This document shows positions 1-6,951 of a DNA stretch of 40,748 nucleotides, piece by piece. Both the position numbers and the translations under genes were made by a program. The notes below the pieces were generated by a model. That model saw nothing but the letters and a program-made list of their open reading frames with translations, ran no database searches and was not told the DNA's origin. Every line of letters begins with the position of its first letter. Position 1 is the stretch's first letter. The stretch is from the NCBI GenBank assembly GCA_035498035.1, contig DATKAN010000022.1:1-40748 (forward strand), read 5' to 3'. This stretch comes from Nitrospiria bacterium. GTDB taxonomy: Bacteria; Nitrospirota; Nitrospiria; JACQBZ01.

Positions 1-2
1 CG

Positions 3-1859
3 ACCCCGAAGTCGAAATCGAACGCCGCCGTCCCCAAGACCGCGCCCCCGCCGGCCGTGAAAGTCCCGAAGCCGGCCCCGACCGTCTCCGCGGTCGAGAT
101 GGGCGCCCGCCAGCGGGAAATCTCCGTCTCGGAATTTTTCACAAAGAACCGCCATCTGCTGGGTTTCGACAGTCCGAGGAAGTCCCTCCTCACCTGCGTG
201 AAGGAGGCGGTGGACAATTCGCTCGACGCCTCCGAGGAGGCCGGAATCCTTCCGGAGGTGACCGTGAAACTGGAGACGGTTCCCGTCAACGGGGAGACCC
301 CCGCCCCGAGCCAGGCCACGCGCTTCCGCGTTACAGTGGTGGATTACGGCCCCGGGATCGTCCGCGAGCAGATCCCGCCGATCTTTGCGAAGCTGTTGTA
401 CGGCTCCAAATTCCACCGGCTCCGGATGAGCCGCGGGCAACAGGGGATCGGCATTTCCGCGGCCGGCATGTACGCGCAACTGACAACGGGCAAGCCCGTG
501 CGGATCATCTCCAGGACGGGACCGAAGAAGCCGGCCCATTACTTCGAAGTTCAAATCGATACGAAGAAGAACGAGCCGCGCATTCTGGAGAAAAAACAGG
601 TCGAGTGGGAACCCCACCGCGGTACGCAGGTGACGCTCGAGATCGAGGGGCGCTACCAAAAAGGGCGCGCCTCGGTGGACGAATATCTCGAGCTGACCTC
701 GATCGCCAACCCGCACGTTCATCTGGTCTACCAGACGCCGGAAGGGGAGACGAAGGACTATCCGAGGACCTATCCCCAGCTTCCCACGCCTCCGCGCGAA
801 ATCAAACCGCATCCCTACGGCATTGAATTCGGCATGTTCCTCAAGATGCTCCACGACACACGGAGCCACTGGATGTCGGGCTTTCTGGCGGGGGATTTCA
901 GCCGGATTTCTTCGACGCTGGCCGAGGAGATCTGCCGGAACGCGAAGATCCCCCCGCACACGCGGCCACGGGATCTGCGCGGGGATCGGGCCGAGGCCTT
1001 GTACAAGGTGCTGCAATCCACCAAGATCATGGCGCCGCCGAGCAACTGCCTTTCGCCCATCGGGGAGAAAGCGATACTGACCGGGCTCTACAGACAGATC
1101 AAGGGCGAATTCTACACCGCCGTCAGCCGTCCCACGGCGGTCTATCGCGGCAATCCCTTCGCGATCGAGGCCGGGCTGGCCTACGGCCGCGGGCCGGAAG
1201 AGGCCGCGAAGAAAACCGAGGAGGCGGAGGCCCCGCGGGCCCCCCTGGCGGAAGGCGAGGAGCGGGAAGGGGATGAGGAACTGGCCCGCGTGATCCGCTA
1301 CGCCAACCGCGTCCCGCTGCTCTATCAGCAATCGGCCTGCGCGACGTTCAAGGCCGTCCTGGACACCAACTGGCGAAACTACGGCGTCGCCCAGTCCAAG
1401 GGCGCGCTGCCGGCCGGGCCGATGGCGATCTTCGTCCACATGGCCTCCGTATGGGTGCCGTTTACGAGCGAATCGAAGGAGGCCATCGCCGATTACGACG
1501 AAATCCGGAAGGAGATCCGCCTGGCCCTTCAGGAATGCGGCCGGCGGCTGGGGGTTTTTCTCCGGAGGCGGGAGCGCGCGAAGAGCGAGTTCCGCCGGCG
1601 GAATATCTTCGAACTGTATATCGAAGAGGTCGCGGAGGCCTGCGGCCGCCTCAAGGGAGGCAAGCTCCAGGTGAACAAATTAAAAGACCAGCTCCAGAAC
1701 ATCGCGACGAAGCGAACGGGAGGCGAGCGGACCGATCAGGCGCTGGGCAGGACGGAGAGCGGCCCGGAAGGGCTGCCCCACTCGATCATCGTGACTCCCG
1801 AGGGGGTTGAAGGAGTACCCTATGGCGAAGACCAAGCCGAAAAATCAGAGCCCGGTTGA
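3..1859 (+). CDS. top6B: DNA topoisomerase VI subunit B (5' end cut off)
   Basis: ATPase subunit of the type IIB topoisomerase, which with subunit A passes one duplex through another. GHKL ATPase motifs are visible in order: the N box (EAVDNSLDA, about 201-245), DYGPGI (about 345) and the glycine lid GQQGIGISAAG from 435. These are followed by the H2TH region (DTRSHWMSGF) and the transducer domain (SACATFKAVLDTNW, then ALPAGPMAIFVHMASVW). The frame is open to the window edge and its first residues are a Lys/Pro/Ala-rich stretch; GTG at 57 and ATG at 99 have no good ribosome binding site, so the true start is probably upstream. A charged Glu/Ala/Arg insert lies near 1200-1275, between the H2TH and transducer regions. 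The 3' end overlaps the subunit A gene by 38 bases. The family call is firm; only the start is unknown. Confidence 0.93.
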   Translation, partial: TPKSKSNAAVPKTAPPPAVKVPKPAPTVSAVEMGARQREISVSEFFTKNRHLLGFDSPRKSLLTCVKEAVDNSLDASEEAGILPEVTVKLETVPVNGETPAPSQATRFRVTVVDYGPGIVREQIPPIFAKLLYGSKFHRLRMSRGQQGIGISAAGMYAQLTTGKPVRIISRTGPKKPAHYFEVQIDTKKNEPRILEKKQVEWEPHRGTQVTLEIEGRYQKGRASVDEYLELTSIANPHVHLVYQTPEGETKDYPRTYPQLPTPPREIKPHPYGIEFGMFLKMLHDTRSHWMSGFLAGDFSRISSTLAEEICRNAKIPPHTRPRDLRGDRAEALYKVLQSTKIMAPPSNCLSPIGEKAILTGLYRQIKGEFYTAVSRPTAVYRGNPFAIEAGLAYGRGPEEAAKKTEEAEAPRAPLAEGEEREGDEELARVIRYANRVPLLYQQSACATFKAVLDTNWRNYGVAQSKGALPAGPMAIFVHMASVWVPFTSESKEAIADYDEIRKEIRLALQECGRRLGVFLRRRERAKSEFRRRNIFELYIEEVAEACGRLKGGKLQVNKLKDQLQNIATKRTGGERTDQALGRTESGPEGLPHSIIVTPEGVEGVPYGEDQAEKSEPG

Positions 1860-2928
1860 AAAGAAATTGATCGGGGTGGCGGATGCGGTGATCACCGCCG
1901 CCGGGCGGCGACAGGACCCGACGCTGTCGATCCCCATCCGTTCCCTGTCGAACGTGAAGTTCAATCCCCGGAAGGGGATGATCGAGATGGGCCGGAAAAG
2001 GCAGGCCCGCACGTTCTTCAACGTCGGCATGGCGAAGAAATTCATGCAGACGGTCCTGGTGGCCGACGCGCTCGCGGAGCTGCAGCGCGCGAACCTCACC
2101 ACCTCGTTGAGGGAGGTCTATTACCGGACCAAGCACACGATCAAGGATTCGAACGAGAATACCTTCGACGCCCAGACCGAGTCGGATCCCCTGATCGAGG
2201 ATTTGGAGGTGGCGCTGGAGGCCCTTCGCGAGGAGCTTCACGTGCGCGCCGAAAACGCCGGGAGCATCGTGGGGCCGGTCGTCTTCGGGGACGACGGCGA
2301 CCGGGTCGACTGCACCCGGCTGGGGAAGGGCGGTTACTCGGTGCCCTCGATCGTCGAGCCGGAATATCTTGAAATCAAAAAATGCACGGCCGATTTCGTG
2401 TTGCTGGTTGAAAAGGGGACGCAGTGGAACCGCCTGTCGGAGGACAAGTTCTGGCGGCGTTACAACTGCGTGCTTCTGACCGGCAACGGCCAGCCGCCCC
2501 GGGGGGTGAGGCGCCTGACCCGCCGGCTCCACGAAGAGAGGCGGCTGCCGGTCTACGTGCTGGTGGACAACGATCCCTGGGGCTATTACATCTACTCGGT
2601 GATCAAGCAGGGATCGATCAACCTCGCTTTCGAAAGCAACCGCATGGCGATTCCGAAGGCGAAGTTTATTGGATTGTCCAGCTCGGACCCGGATCGCTAC
2701 GGACTGCCGCGAAACGTCGGGATCAAGCTCAATGATAAGGATATCGGTCGGGCCAAGGAACTCCTCGCCTATCCGTGGTTCCAGAAGGAGCCGTGGCAAA
2801 AAGAGATCAAGCGGATGCTCTCGATCGGCCTCAAGTACGAACTGGACGCGCTCGCCAACAAGGATTTTCAATTCCTGACGAAGCGGTATCTGCCACGGAA
2901 GTTGAAGGAACGGGACTGGCTGGATTAA
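1822..2928 (+). CDS. top6A: DNA topoisomerase VI subunit A
   Basis: Spo11-like DNA cleavage subunit, 368 residues, near the usual family size. The winged-helix (5Y-CAP) domain carries REVYYRTKH, whose Tyr100/Tyr101 pair contains the expected catalytic tyrosine. The Toprim domain follows, with LLVEKGTQWNRL for the acidic Glu and VDNDPWGYY giving the DxD pair Asp249 and Asp251. ATG at 1822 was chosen because AAGGAG (1810-1815) sits six bases ahead of it; an in-frame TTG at 1807 would lack that spacing. The start lies inside the end of subunit B, so the two are probably translationally coupled and made in equal amounts. Both active-site regions look intact. Confidence 0.94.
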   Translation: MAKTKPKNQSPVEKKLIGVADAVITAAGRRQDPTLSIPIRSLSNVKFNPRKGMIEMGRKRQARTFFNVGMAKKFMQTVLVADALAELQRANLTTSLREVYYRTKHTIKDSNENTFDAQTESDPLIEDLEVALEALREELHVRAENAGSIVGPVVFGDDGDRVDCTRLGKGGYSVPSIVEPEYLEIKKCTADFVLLVEKGTQWNRLSEDKFWRRYNCVLLTGNGQPPRGVRRLTRRLHEERRLPVYVLVDNDPWGYYIYSVIKQGSINLAFESNRMAIPKAKFIGLSSSDPDRYGLPRNVGIKLNDKDIGRAKELLAYPWFQKEPWQKEIKRMLSIGLKYELDALANKDFQFLTKRYLPRKLKERDWLD

Positions 2929-2935
2929 GGGCTGG

Positions 2936-3104
2936 CAGGCTGCTGAAAAAGTCCATCTGCGTCGTTCTCGGTCCCTCGGAGTCCTCACGTACCTACCTTA
3001 GTACGCTCCGGGCTCCTCGGTCCCTGCGGCCCCGCGACCCACTTCCAGTCATAAAAATGCTGGAAGTCCCCGGAGGGGGCATCTGGAACTTTTTGAGCAG
3101 CCTG
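2936..3104. repeat. Palindromic MITE-like element, 169 bp
   Basis: Ends are inverted: the left 17 bases (2936-2952) match the reverse complement of the right end (to 3104) at 16 positions. Inside are a direct repeat CTCGGTCCCT (2967-2976 and 3016-3025), a small CGTAC/GTACG hairpin, and a second hairpin of ACTTCCAG (3041-3048) with CTGGAAGT (3060-3067). No gene is credible here. It begins eight bases after the topoisomerase stop and may double as a transcription end. No clear target-site duplication is seen. Confidence 0.6.
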
Positions 3105-3169
3105 GATAGATTGGAGTTTTTCAACAACTTGTTAGATGGAAAATGTCGGGTTAGGGAGGAGATGAACCC

Positions 3170-3586
3170 TTGGGAAATTCGATCGCCCTTGCGGCATTTT
3201 CCCTGGTGATGCTTTCATTCTCTTCGGCGGCCGGGCAGGGTACCGGGCCGCTGATTTCGGACCTCCGGGTCGAACCCTCCTCCGGCGCTCCCGGTTCGTC
3301 GTACACCGTCTCGCTTCGCATCGATCGCCCGCGCGACCCGAAAGAGATCGTTCCGACCCTGAATGAGATCCGGGAAAACATGGAGAAGATCGAGGTGGCG
3401 ATTCATGACGACGGTCTGGACGGCGACGCGGTGAAAGGAGACGGCCGTTATACGGGTCGAATCACCGTCCCCCAGACGGCCTCGCAGCAAACCCATCGCT
3501 TCAGGGTCTACATCCACGATGCGGCCGGTCGAACCAGCAACGTCCTGGAATACGAGTTCACCGTCCTGAAGGATGCGTCCGCTTGA
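3170..3586 (+). CDS. Small secreted Ig-like domain protein, function unknown
   Basis: A 138-residue protein with a hydrophobic N-terminus (IALAAFSLVMLSFSSAAG) that looks like a signal peptide, though it lacks basic residues before the core. The rest is beta-rich and contains the pattern DDGLDGDAVKGDGRYT, a DGxxGDxxxGDGxY motif I know from extracellular beta-sandwich domains in secreted bacterial proteins. TTG at 3170 is the only usable in-frame start after the stop at 3152, and GGGAGGAG (3154-3161) precedes it by eight bases. An ATG at 3162 is in another frame and closes after 15 codons. It stands alone between the palindromic element and the next small exported gene. No function can be given. 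Confidence 0.65.
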   Translation: MGNSIALAAFSLVMLSFSSAAGQGTGPLISDLRVEPSSGAPGSSYTVSLRIDRPRDPKEIVPTLNEIRENMEKIEVAIHDDGLDGDAVKGDGRYTGRITVPQTASQQTHRFRVYIHDAAGRTSNVLEYEFTVLKDASA

Positions 3587-3612
3587 ACAAGGAGGCCGGG
3601 TCGGCAGGGGGG

Positions 3613-3642
3613 TTGACTTGGGAGGGGCATAAAAGGTAAAAA
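3613..3642 (+). promoter_or_regulatory. Possible sigma70 promoter for the small exported protein
   Basis: TTGACT (3613-3618) and TAAAAA (3637-3642) are 18 bases apart, about 115 bases before the start at 3756. The -10 match is only moderate. Confidence 0.3.
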
Positions 3643-3755
3643 AGAGCCAATGGAGTCGGGGAAAAAACGGCATTCGAGGAGGGGCGATGGACAATCGTCG
3701 TTCCTTGGAACAGGATTCTACATTCCAAAACCGTTTCAACCATAGGAGGTTGAGA

Positions 3756-4091
3756 ATGAAGAGAGGCGTGATGATCGCAGTGTTGTTCGCGGCATTCGTG
3801 TCGTTGTCGGGCGTGGGGCTGGCCGATATGACCGTAAAGGGGAAGGTGATCCTGATCAGCGGAATCAGCAGCGACATGTACACGGTCAAGACCGAAAACA
3901 ACCAGGGGTTCGGGGGCAGCGAGGAGACGTTCTACGTCGATCCCAAGATGACCCAGAAGACCGGCGAGATCAAGGTGGGGACGGAGGTCGAGGCCGAGGT
4001 GAACCCCAACGGCACGGCGTACTGGATCAAGGCGGTCGGCGAGACGAAGAATGAATCGAAAACCGAGGCGAAGAAGCCCGGGGGGAAATGA
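3756..4091 (+). CDS. Small periplasmic protein, function unknown
   Basis: A 111-residue protein with a clear signal peptide (MKRGVMIAVLFAAFVSLSGV, then GLA before DM). The mature part is a compact beta-rich domain (VKGKVILISG, YTVKTENNQG, TFYVDPKM, VGTEVEAEVNPNG) followed by a Lys/Glu-rich tail. The pattern of two strands, a charged turn and a Val-Glu-Ala-Glu-Val strand recalls small DUF5666-like or OB-like periplasmic proteins; this is resemblance, not identification. ATG at 3756 was chosen over an in-frame ATG at 3687 because AGGAGG (3744-3749) lies six bases before it and the signal peptide begins exactly there. It is convergent with rlmD, whose stop is 13 bases away. Confidence 0.75.
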   Translation: MKRGVMIAVLFAAFVSLSGVGLADMTVKGKVILISGISSDMYTVKTENNQGFGGSEETFYVDPKMTQKTGEIKVGTEVEAEVNPNGTAYWIKAVGETKNESKTEAKKPGGK

Positions 4092-4104
4092 TCGCGTTAA
4101 GATC

Positions 4105-5412
4105 CTACCGGGGCCTGATCAGCTCCGCGACCGTTTCGAGATGCGCGGTCTGCGGGAAAAGGTCGATCGGCTGGATGCGGCCGGGGCGGTAGCCGCCGTC
4201 GGTCAGGATTTTCAAGTCACGGGCCAGGGTCGCCGGATCGCACGAGACGTAGACGATCCGCGACGGATTGAGGCGGGTCAGCGACTCCAGCGTTTCCCGG
4301 CCGACGCCCTCGCGCGGGGGATCGAGGATAATCCGCTCGAACATTTTCCCTTCCCCGATCAGATCCAGCACGGCCTGTTCAATCGGCTTGGCGATGAATA
4401 GGGCGTTCGGCAATCCCTGTTGCCGCGCGTTGTAGTTGGCGTCCTCGACCGCGATCACGTTCTCGTCAAACCCGGCCAGGGCCGAGGCCTCCCGCGCCAG
4501 AAAAATTCCAAAGGTGCCGATCCCGCAGTACAGCTCCAGGACCGATTCCCTTCCGGTCAGTGCGGCGAAGGTCTCGACCGTCTCGATCAAGGCGGGGATC
4601 TGCTCCCAATGGACCTGCGAAAAGGAACGATCGCTGATCCGAAACGGGACATCCTTAAACCGATCGATTAAGTAATCCCGGCCGCGGACCCGGCGGCGGC
4701 CCGTGCGGCTGTAATACACCTGGCTGACCACGTTCGGGGCGCCCTCTTCGAACGCCGTGAACAGCCTTTCCAGACGATCCGGAAGCTCGTCTTCCGCGAA
4801 ATAACAGGCCTGCAATTCCCCGGTCCCGCCCGCGAAATGGAGATGGACGTCGGACAAAGACGAGAGACGGCCGGCCGGATCGGAGAAGACGGAACTCAAG
4901 ACGGCCAGGGCCCGGTTCAGGGGCGGGGCCGCGATGCGACAGGATTCGATCGGCACGATCCGGTGCGAACGCTCTTCGTAGAACCCCAGGACGGACCGGC
5001 TTCGCGAGAAATCCGTCTTGAGCTGGATACGCGTCCGGTATTCAAACGGGCCGGGCGCGGGCCGGGGCGGGAGGATATCCGGGTCCGGGAGTTTTCCGAT
5101 CCGTCGCAGATCTTCACGGAGGATCTCGACCTTGGCCCCCGCTTGGGCCGGGTAGGCGAGGTGCTGCCACTGACAGCCGCCGCATTTTCCGAACACCGGG
5201 CAGGGCGGCGGGACGCGGTCGGGGGAGGGCTTGAGGATCGTTTCCAGGCGGGCCTCGGCGTAGCCTTTCTTCACCGAGGCGATCCGGACCCGGACCGTTT
5301 CGCCGGGACAGACCCCCGGCACGAAGACCGCGCGCCCTTCCCAGCGGCCCAGTCCGGCGCCTCCGTCCACCAGCTTTTCGATCGTGAGCGTGATGAAATT
5401 GCCGGAGTTCAA
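4105..5412 (-). CDS. rlmD: 23S rRNA (uracil-C5)-methyltransferase, RlmD/TrmA family
   Basis: SAM-dependent methylation of a uracil C5 in RNA, most likely U1939 of 23S rRNA. The N-terminal TRAM domain is followed by an iron-sulfur site, Cys71-x5-Cys77-x2-Cys80, with the fourth ligand probably in IESCRIAAP. The SAM motif is VLELYCGIGTFG, then DPPREGVG and the nucleophile motif IVYVSCDPATLARDL. The call RlmD rather than TrmA rests on the TRAM domain and iron-sulfur site; RlmC or a broader RumA-type enzyme is possible. TTG at 5410-5412 gives 435 residues and has AAGGAA six bases ahead; the in-frame ATG at 5538 adds 42 Arg/Gly-rich residues lying in what looks like an inserted element. It is the last gene of the minus-strand block. 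Confidence 0.88.
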   Translation of the reverse strand: MNSGNFITLTIEKLVDGGAGLGRWEGRAVFVPGVCPGETVRVRIASVKKGYAEARLETILKPSPDRVPPPCPVFGKCGGCQWQHLAYPAQAGAKVEILREDLRRIGKLPDPDILPPRPAPGPFEYRTRIQLKTDFSRSRSVLGFYEERSHRIVPIESCRIAAPPLNRALAVLSSVFSDPAGRLSSLSDVHLHFAGGTGELQACYFAEDELPDRLERLFTAFEEGAPNVVSQVYYSRTGRRRVRGRDYLIDRFKDVPFRISDRSFSQVHWEQIPALIETVETFAALTGRESVLELYCGIGTFGIFLAREASALAGFDENVIAVEDANYNARQQGLPNALFIAKPIEQAVLDLIGEGKMFERIILDPPREGVGRETLESLTRLNPSRIVYVSCDPATLARDLKILTDGGYRPGRIQPIDLFPQTAHLETVAELIRPR

Positions 5413-5414
5413 GA

Positions 5415-5536
5415 CGGATTCCTTATGGGCGGGTCCTGTCCTTCGGCAGCCCCGCCGTGCTCGCCACCCCGCCCGGTGTAAGGACCCCGGCTGCGCTCGG
5501 TGGGGCGCCCCGCCTGCGGTCACCCGCTCGGATTCC
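5415..5536. repeat. GC-rich insert flanked by 8-bp direct repeats
   Basis: CGGATTCC occurs at 5415-5422 and again at 5529-5536, bracketing 106 GC-rich bases. The inner edges carry a short inverted GCGGGT. The left copy overlaps the ribosome binding site of rlmD. This looks like a small insertion with a target duplication, but an eight-base repeat can occur by chance. Confidence 0.35.
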
Positions 5537-5547
5537 ATGGAAGGCGA

Positions 5548-6951
5548 TCAATCCCGGCCGTCTTCCTGAATGCCCAGAAGCTTGATCTTTCGATGGAGGT
5601 GGGTCCGCTCGATCTTGAGATCCTCGGCTGTCTTGGAGATGTTCCACTGGTTCTCCCGGAGCCGTTGCAGGATCAATCGCTTTTCGAAATCGGCCCGGGC
5701 CTCGCGCAGCGAACGGGGGCCGGAGTCGCCCGGCGTTTTGAGGGCGTCGACCGGAATGTGATCGGCGAGCGCATTGGCCGCCTCGTCTTCCGTAATCCGG
5801 GAATCGGGCGACAGAATCACCAGCCGTTCCACTAGATTCTTCAGCTCGCGGACGTTTCCGGGCCAGTCGTATCGCGTGAGCAGGGTCATCGCCTCGTCCG
5901 TCATGGCCTTGGGCCTCAGTCCCTGCTCGGCGGAAAGCTCCCGGAGGAAATGGTCCACCAGCAGGGGGATGTCCTCCTTCCGCTCGCGAAGCGGGGGCAC
6001 GTGCAACGGGATGACGTTCAGTCGGTAATAGAGATCGTCCCGGAACGCGCCTTTTTTAATTTCCTCCTGGAGGTTTTTGTTCGAGGCCGCGATCACGCGG
6101 ACGTCCACCTCGATGACCCGCGTGCCGCCCACGCGGGTGAACCGTTGCTCCTGAAGCACGCGAAGCAGCTTGGCCTGCGTGGGCAGGCCCATGTCCCCGA
6201 TCTCGTCCAGGAACAGCGTGGCGCCGTGGGCCAGCTCGAAGCGGCCCTGTTTCATCGCCAAAGCCCCGGTGAAGGCGCCCTTCTCGTGGCCGAAAAGCTC
6301 GGATTCGATCAGCGGTTCGGGGATGGCGGCGCAATTAATCTCGACGAACGGCTGGTTGGCCCGGCTGCTGTGGAAATGGATCGCACGGGCCACCAGCTCC
6401 TTTCCGGTGCCGTTCTCCCCGGAGATCAGGACGCGGCTGTTCGAGGCGCCGGCCACTTTGATCGTCTCCCGGAGCTTCCGGATCGACGGGCTCTCGCCCA
6501 CCATCACAAAGCGCCGTTCGACGGTCCGTTTGAGATTGAGGTTCTCGGCCTCCAGGTGCTGCTGGTAGAGGGCGTGATGAACCAGCAGGGTGACCTTGTC
6601 CAGCGAAAGGGGCTTTTCGATAAAGTCGTAGGCCCCCAGCTTGGTGGCCTTCACCGCCGTCTCGATCGAGCCGTGGCCGGACATGATCACGACCAGGATA
6701 AGGGGGGAAACCTTTTTAATCTGGGTGAGCGTCTCGATCCCGTCCATGTCCGGCATCCAGATGTCCAAAAGGACCAGCGACGGGGGATCGTCCTTGATCA
6801 GCCTCAGGGCCTCCGTTCCGCTCTGCGCCGTCAGGACCCGATAGCCCTCGTCCTTCAAGACCCCCGCGAGGGTGGTCAGGATGCTCGTTTCATCGTCGAC
6901 GATCAGGATGGTTTTGGCCATGGGGTTGTTTTCGCGAGGCGCGCTCGACAT
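5548..6951 (-). CDS. ntrX: Sigma54-dependent response regulator, NtrX type
   Basis: Transcription activator that opens sigma54 promoters after phosphorylation. Three domains in order: a receiver with the phosphoacceptor in LVLLDIWMPDMDG (Asp63, or Asp53 from the second Met); an AAA+ domain with Walker A GENGTGKE, the sigma54 contact loop GAFTGA, and Walker B TLFLDEIGD; and a C-terminal Fis-type helix-turn-helix (NISKTAEDLKIERTHLHRKI). ATG at 6949-6951 directly follows the TAG of the kinase gene; a second ATG at 6919-6921 begins MAKTILIVDDE, the commoner form for the family. Neither has a strong ribosome site, so coupling to the kinase gene is likely. Its targets cannot be read from the window. 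Confidence 0.92.
   Translation of the reverse strand: MSSAPRENNPMAKTILIVDDETSILTTLAGVLKDEGYRVLTAQSGTEALRLIKDDPPSLVLLDIWMPDMDGIETLTQIKKVSPLILVVIMSGHGSIETAVKATKLGAYDFIEKPLSLDKVTLLVHHALYQQHLEAENLNLKRTVERRFVMVGESPSIRKLRETIKVAGASNSRVLISGENGTGKELVARAIHFHSSRANQPFVEINCAAIPEPLIESELFGHEKGAFTGALAMKQGRFELAHGATLFLDEIGDMGLPTQAKLLRVLQEQRFTRVGGTRVIEVDVRVIAASNKNLQEEIKKGAFRDDLYYRLNVIPLHVPPLRERKEDIPLLVDHFLRELSAEQGLRPKAMTDEAMTLLTRYDWPGNVRELKNLVERLVILSPDSRITEDEAANALADHIPVDALKTPGDSGPRSLREARADFEKRLILQRLRENQWNISKTAEDLKIERTHLHRKIKLLGIQEDGRD

Noticed and set aside
5413-5538. N-terminal extension of RlmD by 42 residues
   Set aside because: The added residues are Arg/Gly/Ala-rich and unlike the TRAM domain, and lie in the probable inserted element.
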